Shown: piece by piece, positions 24,380 to 33,100 of the stretch
Position numbering within the stretch: position 1 is the stretch's first letter
How the letters are laid out: each line of letters starts with the position of its first letter
NCBI GenBank assembly: GCA_046291875.1
Contig: JBKBSF010000011.1
Coordinates: forward strand, 62,001 to 126,000
Direction: 5' to 3'
Source of the DNA: SKVR01 sp046291875
Lineage (GTDB): Bacteria > Bacteroidota > Bacteroidia > Bacteroidales > UBA7960
Length of the DNA stretch: 64,000 bases
The notes under the pieces: generated by a model
The model's input: only the letters and a program-made list of their open reading frames with translations
The model's database searches: none
What the model was told of the DNA's origin: nothing
Made by a program: the position numbers and the translations under genes

Positions 24380-24664
24380 ATGGGACTGCTTCCTCTGATT
24401 GTAGAAGGGATAGAAAACAAGATAAAGAAATTGGTTTATCAAAATGAGCAGTTACACCAGCAGAACGCTGAGTTGAAGCGTCAGCTTGAAGATCTTAAAA
24501 GTGAAAAAGAGACCTTGACTGCCCACTCCCGAAGCCTGGAGGATCAGATCTCAAAGCTCAAAGTAGCAAAATCCCTGACGGGCAGGGACCATTTTCAGGC
24601 CCGTCAACAAATTAACGAAATGCTGCGGGAAATAGAGAGGTGTTATGCCCTCTTGAACAGATAG
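24380..24664 (+). CDS. small coiled-coil protein upstream of zapA
   Basis: 94 residues, almost entirely heptad-repeat helix (IENKIKKLVYQNEQLHQQNA onward), with a short C-terminal segment INEMLREIERCYALLNR. It starts 30 nt after a good -7 box and ends 15 bp before zapA. The coiled coil and linkage to zapA suggest a cell-division factor analogous to ZapB, which bridges ZapA and the nucleoid-linked MatP in enterobacteria. Homology to ZapB is not evident by eye, so this is inference from size, structure and position. Confidence 0.72.
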   Translation: MGLLPLIVEGIENKIKKLVYQNEQLHQQNAELKRQLEDLKSEKETLTAHSRSLEDQISKLKVAKSLTGRDHFQARQQINEMLREIERCYALLNR

Positions 24665-24679
24665 GCCGCAAAGGATCAT

Positions 24680-24973
24680 TTGATGAAAGAACAACATATA
24701 TCGGTTATAATTGCAGACCGGCCCTACCGGCTCAAAGTGAGTAATGAAACAGAAGAGCAGGAGGTTCGAAAAGCAGGAGATCTTATAAATACGAAAATTA
24801 AAGAATATGCAAACCACTTCGCCTTTCGCGATAAGCAGGATCTGCTGGCAATGGTGGTGTTGCAGTTTGCTGTAGATGTTGTAAAATCAGAAGAATCGCA
24901 AAGATACCAGGAAACCCTTGAGCAAAAACTCAAAAACCTGGACCAATTGCTGGATCACTATCTGGATAAATAA
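24680..24973 (+). CDS. zapA: cell division protein ZapA
   Basis: 97 residues (an ATG at 24683 is an equal start). ZapA cross-links FtsZ protofilaments at the division ring. The N-terminal part EQHISVIIADRPYRLKVSNE and the ALV-rich helix KQDLLAMVVLQFAVDVVKSEE, followed by a C-terminal coiled coil (QKLKNLDQLLDHYLDK), match the family. In many bacteria zapA is next to the 6S RNA gene, and here too a rod-shaped RNA candidate follows directly. Confidence 0.85.
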   Translation: MMKEQHISVIIADRPYRLKVSNETEEQEVRKAGDLINTKIKEYANHFAFRDKQDLLAMVVLQFAVDVVKSEESQRYQETLEQKLKNLDQLLDHYLDK

Positions 24974-25000
24974 GAAATACGTTCTTTGAAAGATATTAAG

Positions 25001-25214
25001 CTATACCCGCATTAATTCATTATACGTTTTTGAAACTCAACATTTTAAACCTTTGAGGAATAGCTCGGTTTATTAAAAACAGGCCTCAGTTGCCATGGCT
25101 TGTCCATGGCAAAATTGCTTCGGCAATCAGTGGACGTTTGCAATTTATCGGCCTCCTCAACCATGTATTTTGGGGTTTCATACAAACCTCTGAATTAATT
25201 GCGGGTTTTTTTTT
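25001..25214 (+). ncRNA. ssrS: rod-shaped structured RNA, probable 6S RNA
   Basis: The gene-free gap between zapA and rny folds into one long rod. ACCCGC-ATTAATTC (25005-25018) pairs with GAATTAATT-GCGGGT (25192-25206) with a single bulge, GAAACTC (25032-25038) pairs with GGGTTTC (25173-25179), and TTGAGGA (25053-25059) pairs with TCCTCAA (25154-25160). The apex has a 9-bp hairpin TTGCCATGG/CCATGGCAA (25090-25112) and ATTGC-TTCG-GCAAT (25114-25127). The closing helix runs into nine T (25206-25214), acting as a terminator. Length near 200 nt, rod shape and linkage to zapA suit 6S RNA, which binds RNA polymerase; a 6S variant is known in Bacteroidota. The RNA itself is well supported, the 6S identity less so. 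Confidence 0.65.
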
Positions 25215-25241
25215 ATTACTAATTAATAATCAGATAAACAA

Positions 25242-26783
25242 ATGGATTTAATAACTATTGTTGTTATTGCTCCGGTTTCAATAGCCATAGGTATTCTTGC
25301 CGCAACCACTTTTCTGCGCAAAGCCCTCGAAAGAAAAAGCCAGCAAGTGCTTAAAGAGGCAAGAATCGAAGCTGAGGTTGTAAAGAAAGAGAAAATCCTC
25401 CAAGCCAAAGAGAAGTTTCTGCAACTGAAATCTGAGCACGAAAAATACGTCTCCGAAAAAAACAACCAGATTGTCAACGCTGAAAATCGTATCAAACAAA
25501 AGGAGACTGCAGTAAATCAGAAACTGGAAGAATTGGGGCGTAAGCAGAAAGAAACCTCTATGCTCCAGGAAAACCTCACCCAACAGCTCGAAATTGTCAG
25601 TAAAAAGCAATCAGAACTGGACCGCTCCTACAGGCAACAACTCGAACAACTGGAGTCTATCAGTGGAATGTCGGCTGATGAAGCCAAGGCACAACTCATC
25701 GAAACCCTCAAAGAAGAGGCTCAGTCAGAAGCCCAGACCTTTGTGAAAGACATTATGGAGGAAGCACGTATTTCGGCCAATAAAGAAGCCCGGAAAATTG
25801 TGGTACAATCCATTCAGCGTACGGCAACAGAGGCGGCAATCGAAAACTCTGTTTCGGTGTTTCCCATTGAAAATGATGAGATCAAAGGTAGGGTAATTGG
25901 CAGGGAAGGGCGCAATATACGCGCACTCGAAGCTGCTACCGGGGTAGAGATCATTGTAGATGATACTCCCGAAGCCATTATCTTAAGTGGATTTGATCCT
26001 GTACGCCGCGAAATCGCCCGGCTGTCGCTGCATAAACTGGTGAGCGACGGACGCATCCACCCGGCAAGAATCGAAGAAGTGGTTGCCAAAACCAAAAAGC
26101 AGATCGACCAGGAAATCATGGAGATCGGAAAACGCACCACCATTGACCTGGGAATACATGGTATGCATCATGAGCTTATTCGACTGGTTGGGAAAATGAA
26201 ATACCGTTCTTCCTATGGGCAGAATTTGTTGCAACACTCCCGCGAAGTGGCCAACCTGGCCGCTACCATGGCTGCCGAACTGGGTCTAAACCCCAAACTG
26301 GCCAAAAGAGCTGCTCTGCTTCACGATATTGGCAAAGTGCCCGACAATGAGCCCGATCTGCCACACGCTATCCTGGGAATGAAACTTGCCGAAAAATACA
26401 AGGAAAAACCAGAGGTGTGCAATGCTATTGGTTCGCACCACGAAGAGATTGAAATGGACAACCTTATCTCTCCCATCATTCAGGTGTGCGACGCCATCTC
26501 AGGTGCCCGCCCCGGTGCCCGTCGTGAAGTTGTTGAGGCTTACATAAAACGATTGAACGATCTGGAAGAACTGGCCCTCTCGTATCCTGGTGTTGTAAAA
26601 ACCTATGCCATTCAGGCAGGTAGAGAACTTAGGGTGATTGTGGGTAGTGATAAGATCTCTGACAAAGAAGCTGAGCAGATTTCCTACGATCTCTCCAAGA
26701 AAATTCAGACCGAGATGACTTATCCCGGACAAATTAAAATTACTGTTATACGTGAAACCCGAGCTGTGGCTTTTGCAAAATAA
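25242..26783 (+). CDS. rny: ribonuclease Y
   Basis: 513 residues. RNase Y is a membrane-anchored endoribonuclease that starts mRNA decay. Seen in order: an N-terminal membrane helix (LITIVVIAPVSIAIGILAAT), a long coiled coil (about 25-190), a KH domain (GRVIGREGRNIRALEAATGV, near 215-235), and an HD domain with LLHDIGKVPD (His360-Asp361 region) and SHHEEI. Length is typical. It follows the probable 6S RNA and is ended by a strong terminator. Confidence 0.96.
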   Translation: MDLITIVVIAPVSIAIGILAATTFLRKALERKSQQVLKEARIEAEVVKKEKILQAKEKFLQLKSEHEKYVSEKNNQIVNAENRIKQKETAVNQKLEELGRKQKETSMLQENLTQQLEIVSKKQSELDRSYRQQLEQLESISGMSADEAKAQLIETLKEEAQSEAQTFVKDIMEEARISANKEARKIVVQSIQRTATEAAIENSVSVFPIENDEIKGRVIGREGRNIRALEAATGVEIIVDDTPEAIILSGFDPVRREIARLSLHKLVSDGRIHPARIEEVVAKTKKQIDQEIMEIGKRTTIDLGIHGMHHELIRLVGKMKYRSSYGQNLLQHSREVANLAATMAAELGLNPKLAKRAALLHDIGKVPDNEPDLPHAILGMKLAEKYKEKPEVCNAIGSHHEEIEMDNLISPIIQVCDAISGARPGARREVVEAYIKRLNDLEELALSYPGVVKTYAIQAGRELRVIVGSDKISDKEAEQISYDLSKKIQTEMTYPGQIKITVIRETRAVAFAK

Positions 26784-26808
26784 ACAGGATATTTTCATTG
26801 ATTATCAG

Positions 26809-26840
26809 GCCATACAGCATTTGCTGTATGGCTTTTTTTT
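26809..26840 (+). terminator. rny terminator
   Basis: GCCATACAGCA-TT-TGCTGTATGGC, a perfect 11-bp stem followed by eight T, 25 nt after the rny stop. Confidence 0.95.
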
Positions 26841-26963
26841 ACTATTCCAAAGTGTTAAAAAAAATCAATTCCACCCTCCGGGAAAACCAAGCTTGGCAAA
26901 ACTTGTTTAAATTAGAGTTTAAATCCTGAATTGTTTGTTTTTTTAATCACATAATCAGGGATT

Positions 26964-26971
26964 TACATTTG
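26964..26971 (+). promoter_or_regulatory. -7 box of the thioredoxin-fold gene pair
   Basis: TACATTTG is an exact TAnnTTTG match, 20 nt before the ATG at 26992. A TTTG lies upstream but 26 nt away, too far for a standard spacer. Confidence 0.55.
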
Positions 26972-26991
26972 TAATTTTTTTTAATTTTCAT

Positions 26992-27486
26992 ATGGCCTTT
27001 CTCCGTTTTTCCTTATTGTTACTGGTTTTTTCCTTCCTTTCTTTTTCTTTCTCACCTGCAATCTATGCAGGAGAAATTAAGGTATACACCTTTGATGAGT
27101 TTGAGTATCGTCTCTATCAGGAAGATGACAATATCTATGTTGTAAATTTCTGGGCTACCTGGTGTGCTCCCTGTGTGAAAGAAATTCCTGATTTCGAAAA
27201 GCTCAATGCCACCTATAAGGATAGGGGGCTAAAGGTATTGTTCGTAAGTCTCGACTTTCCCGGTCAGCTCGAGAGTCGTGTCGTCCCATTTGTTGAAAGG
27301 ATGAACATGCAGGCTGAGGTAGTGTTGCTCAACGATCCCAGGGCCAACCGGTGGATACCCAGGGTGAGTGAGAAATGGACAGGCTCTATTCCAGCCACAT
27401 TGATCTATGCTAAGGGCTTCAGAGAGTTTTATGAAAGAGAATTTGCTTTTGAAGAGTTGGAAGAAATTATCAAACAATTATTATAA
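26992..27486 (+). CDS. exported TlpA/ResA-like thioredoxin-fold protein
   Basis: 164 residues. Residues 1-26 form a signal peptide (FLRFSLLLLVFSFLSFSFS then PAIYAG). The thioredoxin active site is FWATWCAPCVKEIPDF, with Cys58 and Cys61, and the cis-Pro region SIPATLIY follows near residue 140. TlpA/ResA proteins reduce disulfides in the periplasm, often in cytochrome or extracytoplasmic protein maturation. It is followed 35 bp later by a second thioredoxin-fold gene, and the two are probably co-transcribed. Confidence 0.87.
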   Translation: MAFLRFSLLLLVFSFLSFSFSPAIYAGEIKVYTFDEFEYRLYQEDDNIYVVNFWATWCAPCVKEIPDFEKLNATYKDRGLKVLFVSLDFPGQLESRVVPFVERMNMQAEVVLLNDPRANRWIPRVSEKWTGSIPATLIYAKGFREFYEREFAFEELEEIIKQLL

Positions 27487-27521
27487 TTTGCTTAAGTTAA
27501 TACAAACCAAAAATCATTATC

Positions 27522-28118
27522 ATGAAAAAAACCGGAATTTTACTCAGTGCAATGTTTTTTGCTCTTAGCGCCATGGCGCAAGGGTACCAAATTGGAGATG
27601 TGGCAGAAGATTTTCGCCTGCTCAATGTTGATGGAAGATATGTTTCTATGGCCGACTTTCCTGATGCCAAAGGATTTATTGTGATTTTCTCCTGCAATCA
27701 TTGCCCCTATGTGGTAGCTTACGAAGATCGGATGATTGAATTGCATAATGAATTTGCTCCTAAGGGTTTTCCTGTTATTGCCATAAATCCTAACGACTCC
27801 ATTGCTCAACCGCAGGACTCCTACAGCAGAATGATTGTAAGGGCACGTGAGAAGAATTTCCCCTTCCCGTATTTGCTGGATGCCGATCAGAGTATTTATC
27901 CCAAATTTGGAGCAACCCGCACTCCCCACGTGTTTTTGCTCAGACGCGACGGTGCAAATCTCCGTGTTGCCTATATTGGGGCTATCGACGATAACTATCA
28001 GGATGCCACTGCCGTTCAGGAGCGTTTTCTGGCAAATGCCATCCATGCTGTAAAGAATGGTAAAACCCCCGATCCTGCCGTAACGCGGGCTATCGGTTGT
28101 ACTATTAAAACGCGTTAA
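27522..28118 (+). CDS. exported peroxiredoxin/thioredoxin-like protein (CNHC)
   Basis: 198 residues with a signal peptide (KKTGILLSAMFFALSAMAQ). An AhpC/TSA-like thioredoxin fold in which the redox site reads FSCNHCPYVVAYEDRM (Cys58, Cys61). This CxxC with a following CPYV is typical of a group usually named thioredoxin family or redoxin domain proteins. FGATRTPHVFLL contains the cis-Pro. A third cysteine lies near the end (IGCTIKTR). Probably periplasmic thiol chemistry; substrate unknown. A strong terminator follows. Confidence 0.85.
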   Translation: MKKTGILLSAMFFALSAMAQGYQIGDVAEDFRLLNVDGRYVSMADFPDAKGFIVIFSCNHCPYVVAYEDRMIELHNEFAPKGFPVIAINPNDSIAQPQDSYSRMIVRAREKNFPFPYLLDADQSIYPKFGATRTPHVFLLRRDGANLRVAYIGAIDDNYQDATAVQERFLANAIHAVKNGKTPDPAVTRAIGCTIKTR

Positions 28119-28228
28119 AAAAATAGTAAACTTTGAACAAAACCGATGAAATAAGCATTTACCTGACGATTGTTTTGGTAAATAATTTTTATTGGTGATT
28201 TAGTGTTGGTATTTTTTTGACAACCCCG

Positions 28229-28260
28229 GCGAAAGTCCTTTATCGGACTTTCGCTTTTTT
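28229..28260 (+). terminator. terminator after the thioredoxin-fold pair
   Basis: GCGAAAGTCC-TTTATC-GGACTTTCGC, a perfect 10-bp stem followed by six T, 111 nt after the preceding stop. Confidence 0.93.
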
Positions 28261-28614
28261 AATGCTTTGAAAATCAATGCTGAACGTTGCTTGATAAAGA
28301 ATTATTAAGCCCCTTTGGGGTGGGTATTAGCAGTAGTTTTCTTTCTTATTGGTTTATATTAGCCATTGCTCAAAAAAAAATACCTTTTTGTGTGCAAATA
28401 ATTCCTAAATTCGGCCATCTGAACTTTGCAGCACTCTGTGATAGGGGTATTCGATCTTTGCAAAGTTGGATCAAACCTGATACTTCTGATTAGCTTACCT
28501 GATAGGATATGAAGTTCCATAGTCTTCATCCTCTCCTTACCAATGGTATGCTCTTTTGCACAGGAAGTCTGAAGGTTCTGGAATTATCCGATTTCTTAAA
28601 CCAAAACAATTTTT
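28261..28614. other. gene-free interval
   Basis: No convincing gene. There is a short GCCCCTTTGGGGTGGG hairpin-like motif at 28310-28325, and CTTTGCA occurs twice (28424-28430 and 28457-28463) about 35 nt apart. No exact TAnnTTTG box was found close to the next gene, so its promoter is unclear. A 68-codon open frame at 28287 has no start signal or recognisable content. Confidence 0.5.
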
Positions 28615-29613
28615 ATGAAAGAAAATGCACTAAAGAAAAAAGGTTATTGGTATAGCAGCTTTGCTTTGCCAATGTTTTTAGCGGTTATGCTGGTTGCTTC
28701 TTCCGGCTTACTTTCAGCCCAGAAAAGCTCCGGACTTGATTTTGCAGCAGACCCCCATTTTGGTTCTGTTACCCTGAGTGCCGGTTTTAGCAACGATCCG
28801 CATACCATAAGAGTGGTAAGTGGAGGATCTGTAAATGTGGGTTCTCTTGGCCTTTGTGGCGATTGCACAGGCTATGCTTCAAGTGCTCCGGATGTAAAGC
28901 TGCATTGGTCAGGTTCTACTCGTGATCTTCGGATTTTTTTTGAAGCCGATGACGGGTCTGATGCAACTCTTATTATCAACACTCCCAATGGTACCTGGTT
29001 GGGCAACGATGATGCCTATTCAGGAACCCTCAATCCCATGATAGTGATTGCAGGTGCTCATGGCGCCGGTCGTTATGATATCTGGGTAGGTAGCTACAGT
29101 TCTGGCGAAAGTATCAGTGGAACTCTTACCATTACCGAATATGACACCCAGCCTGGTACAACCGGTGGGGGTAGTCAGGGTGGTAGCCTGGATACATCTG
29201 CCGATCCTCATTTCGGCTCAGTAAGGTTGGCAGCAGACTTTACTCCCGATCCGCATGAAGTAAGGATCGTGAGTGGTGGTTCTGTAGATGTAAGTGGTTT
29301 GGGGCTGTGCTCTTCATGTACAGGCTTTGCCTCCACAGCACCCGATTTTAGACTCTACTGGAGCGGAAATACAGATGATCTGCGTGTCTATTTTGAAGCC
29401 GATGAAAGGGGTGATGACGCTACTTTGATTATCAATACACCAGATGGCACCTGGATTGGAAACGACGATGCATTCGATGGAGCAGTCAATCCTATGTTAC
29501 TACTCAGGGGGTATGGACCAGGACAATACGACATTTGGGTAGGAAGCTACAGCTCTGGTGACAACATCTCGGGCAAACTGGTAATTACTGAGCACAACCG
29601 CAGTCCGCGCTGA
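28615..29613 (+). CDS. secreted protein with two tandem CxxC/Asp-rich domains
   Basis: 332 residues. A signal peptide ends near residue 36 (VASSGLLSAQ). Two copies of a domain of about 130 residues follow: residues 45-175 and 196-327, joined by a TTGGGSQGG linker. Each copy has DPHFGSV at its start, a GLCxxCTG pair (Cys81/84 and Cys232/235), ATLIINTP-(N/D)-GTW, GNDDA..NPM and YDIWVGSYSSG. The Asp/Asn-rich GNDDA part could bind calcium, and the two cysteines may form a disulfide. Similar domains occur in secreted bacterial proteins, but I cannot name a function. It is convergent with the ferritin-like gene, with 3 bp between their stops. Confidence 0.8.
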   Translation: MKENALKKKGYWYSSFALPMFLAVMLVASSGLLSAQKSSGLDFAADPHFGSVTLSAGFSNDPHTIRVVSGGSVNVGSLGLCGDCTGYASSAPDVKLHWSGSTRDLRIFFEADDGSDATLIINTPNGTWLGNDDAYSGTLNPMIVIAGAHGAGRYDIWVGSYSSGESISGTLTITEYDTQPGTTGGGSQGGSLDTSADPHFGSVRLAADFTPDPHEVRIVSGGSVDVSGLGLCSSCTGFASTAPDFRLYWSGNTDDLRVYFEADERGDDATLIINTPDGTWIGNDDAFDGAVNPMLLLRGYGPGQYDIWVGSYSSGDNISGKLVITEHNRSPR

Positions 29614-29616
29614 TCA

Positions 29617-30075
29617 TTAGTTTTCGCGCATAACATATTCGTCATACTCAAGCTCGAAGCGCAATTTGTGTTTTGACTCCTCTACAGCCAGACTCTGAAA
29701 CACAGCCTTGAGCTCAATATTGTCAACTCTCTGGGAAAGGGTGGTATACAGTTTGAATGCCGCCTTTTCCTTTTTCATGGCCAGTACCAGCGCATCGGCG
29801 TAGGTCATATCTGGAGAGGGTTTTACATTTACCACATAATCGGATATCATAAGGTCCTGTACCTTCTCATCCGAAAGGTCAAAAAGGCGCTCATCCTTTA
29901 TCTTTTGTAAGCGTGCTTTATGTGCCACCTCTTCCCTGGCAAACTGGAGAAAAGTATCGCGTATTTCCTGGTTTTTCATGGTGCCTGCCAGTTGATTGTA
30001 AAAGTCAACGGCTTCCTGCTCTGCTTTCATGGCAAAGTCTAGCACCTCATCAATGGTTTTGAATTTCTTTTCCAT
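29617..30075 (-). CDS. ferritin-like diiron (rubrerythrin-type) protein
   Basis: 152 residues, an all-helical four-helix bundle. Two helix-pair repeats carry the diiron ligands: AEQEAVDFYNQLA plus FAREEVAHKARL, and KKEKAAFKLYTTL plus LAVEESKHKLRF (Glu and ExxH in each half). It lacks the C-terminal rubredoxin domain of classical rubrerythrin. Such proteins reduce peroxides or store iron in anaerobes. It is the last gene after the NuoEF-like/flavo-FeS cluster on the same strand, 47 bp downstream, so it may share that transcript. Confidence 0.82.
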   Translation of the reverse strand: MEKKFKTIDEVLDFAMKAEQEAVDFYNQLAGTMKNQEIRDTFLQFAREEVAHKARLQKIKDERLFDLSDEKVQDLMISDYVVNVKPSPDMTYADALVLAMKKEKAAFKLYTTLSQRVDNIELKAVFQSLAVEESKHKLRFELEYDEYVMREN

Positions 30076-30122
30076 GGTTTGCTTTTTATTAATGAGTCAA
30101 TGCTTTTTCTGAGCAAATGAGG

Positions 30123-33100
30123 TTAATGACTTGAACCTCCGATCTGGTTTTGCAGATAATCGGCACCATTAACGAACATGGGCTCAGGAGTATCTGCCAA
30201 GGTATGGATCAGTTGCCTTGTGGGTTGCTGGGGTACCTGCTGCAGAATGGCAGCTGCCTCGAGCATAACATCGGCTGGTGTTTCATAATCATTGCCCAAT
30301 CCTAGTTTTTCGTGCAGTTGGGTAAGTTGCTCAAAACTATTCCACTCCACCCTGCCTCTATGACCCTGAGTGATTTGTTGTATGTAGCGTTGAGTGTTTG
30401 CAAAGCTACCCCCAGTTTCGAATGCCATGGAAGCAGGTAGTATCAGATCTGCCTCCTGCGTTGTAGGGCTGTGAAAGAACTCCTGAACAACCAGGAAGTC
30501 CGCACGGTTAAGCCACTTCTTTACTTCTTCCGGATCCTTTGCTGTACCCACCGGATCTTCTCCAAAGATAAACATATTGCGTATTTTTCCTTGTTTGAGC
30601 AGACCCATTGGGTCGGTATTTAGGTTGTCGGGCAGTTTCGCAAGTCCCCAGGCTTTGGCAAGGGTTGCGGAAATATCGTTGTCTTTGCTGCTGGCTCCTC
30701 CAGGGGTAATGGCAGCACAACCGCCCATATCGAAAATTCCCTGCGAATTGTTCTTTTCTTTCAATGCAATGAGGCCAGAAGCTGTTTTGCCCATTTTGCC
30801 GGTTACCAGGGCCAGGTTTCGAAGCTCAAGTGAAGTAGCAGCCGATACGTTTTTTTCTGCAAAAATCAGTACCGCATGCTGTTCATTGTTGTACTGGGTG
30901 GCAAAACTGGCTATCTGTGGTTCGGTACATCCGCAATTATTGAGAAGGGCGTTGAAATCTGCAGCAAGCACCTGTTCGCGGTAGGATTCAAAGCCGGGGC
31001 AATGATCGTTGAGGTAGACCCTGTTTTCCAAACCTTCGCGAAGCAAATATACTATAAGGGCCTGTACAAAGTGGTAATAAGACTTAACACGAATTATTTC
31101 GTCGGCCTTGTGTTCCATACTGCTTGCTGCAAGGTTGGTAACCAATGTAATGGGGATGTTGTTTTTGAATGCCTGGTTGTACATGTAAAACCCAGCTACT
31201 CCATTCTCCATATTGGTTTCGCTACCCAGTACATAGAATCTGCCTGCTTGTGCCATCTGATCAAAGGGCACGTTTTCAAGTGAACTCATGGCGTATCCTG
31301 CACCTCTGTTCAGGTAATGAAAAGATGAAATGTTGTGGGTGCCTATGCCCGCCCTGGCAATTTTCTGTACCAGGTAGATCTCTTCATTGGTAAGGCGTGC
31401 ACCTGCAAAAAAGATATTCTGATCGCTATTGGTTTGTTTTATTCTTTCTGCTATCAATTCCAGTGCTTCAGTAGGCGAAATGGGTTCAAACCTTCCGTTC
31501 TTCTTTGCAAGGGGTTGGGTAATGCGCGATCTGTCATTGAGATATCTGTATCCAAAACGACCCAGCTTACAAAGGTTTCCTTCTTTGTTGATCAACCCGT
31601 TGTGGCCGGTAACCTGTGTTACAAATCCGCTTTTATGGTGATAAACCAACTCACAACCCACCGAACAGTAATTGCAAACGGCTGAAAATGTTTCTGTTTC
31701 GAGGGGGCCGGCCTTAAAGGGAACATTTTCTGTGAGTGCACCAGTGGGGCAGGTTGATATACACATGCCACATGATTCGCAGCGGGTTTCGCTGAGTTTG
31801 TTGCCCATAGAGGGTGCAACATAGGTTTCAAAGCCCCTGTTGATGAGGCCTAACGCATTGGCTCCCACAACCTCTTTGCATATACGAACGCATCTGCCAC
31901 AGAGGATACATTTGTTGTTGTCTATTTCAACAAAGGGATGCGAGAAATCCACATGAAATTTCTGGTACCCACCCATAAAAGCCTTTTGGCTGGCCTGGTA
32001 TCGGGTGGCAAATTTTTTCAGATCGCAGCTGTAGTAGGCCGAACAGCCGCACTCCAGGCAACGGTGGGTTTCTTCCAGGGCCTGCTGGGGAGTATAACCC
32101 AGTTCGACCTCCTCGAAGTTGTGTCGTTTTTTCGGATCCAGTGTGGGCATTTCTTCCCGTTGCTGGTGTTCGTAAAGAGCACTGTAGGGTTCGGCAGTCT
32201 GATCAAGGAAATGATCTTTGCGGCTAACGAACTCAAACCCCGGAGGGGTTACTTTTTGTCCATTGAGAAACTGGCTGCAGCTGTGGGCTGCCAGTCTTCC
32301 CTGTGCTATGGCCTCGATAAGGGTAGCTGGCCCGGTAACTCCATCTCCACAGGCAAATACACTCTCTATGGAGGTTTGCAGTGTTTTAGGATCGGCATGT
32401 ATGTCGCCCCACTTGTTGAGCAAGAGCTCCTTTGGAGCATGCTGGTTGATGTCGGCAATGAAATTCACATGGGTTTTCTGCCCAATGGCTGCCAGAATGT
32501 AATCCAGTTCAATGTCGAACTCAGAGCCTTCTACTTTTACCGGGCGCCTGCGGCCTGATGCATCGGGTTCGCCCAGTTCCATGCGGAAACAGGTAAGCGA
32601 TTTGAGGTTGCCGTTTTCATCTTTGTTTACTCTGGCTGGTGCCGTAAGAAACTGGTATTTGATCCCTTCCAGCTTCGATTCGTGTATCTCGATGGGGTTG
32701 GCAGGCATCTCTTTTTCTGTGCGCCGGTAAAGCACCGTAACATCTTCAGAGCCACAACGCATGGCCGTGCGGCAGCAGTCCATCGCAGTATTGCCACCCC
32801 CAATTACCGCAATTTTCTTTCCCGAAAAGTCGTACTTCTGGCCCGTCACCTCCATGTTGCGCAGAAAATCGATCCCTGAAAAGATATTCCCGGCATCATC
32901 GTTTTCGCAGCCGATGCTGGTTCCGTTCTGCGAACCGATGGCCAGCACCACGGCGTCAAAATTCTGGCTAAGGCTCTGGTAGGAGAGCTGTTCACCCAGT
33001 TTCTGGTTGTAGTGGATCTTAACCCCCAGGCCGGTAATCCCTTCTACCTCTTTGTCGATGATGTCGTTGGGCAGGCGATAGGGTGGAATGCCATAGCGCA

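Noticed and set aside
28287..28493. 68-codon open frame in the gap before 28615
   Set aside because: No promoter, start context or protein features; composition is like the surrounding intergenic DNA.
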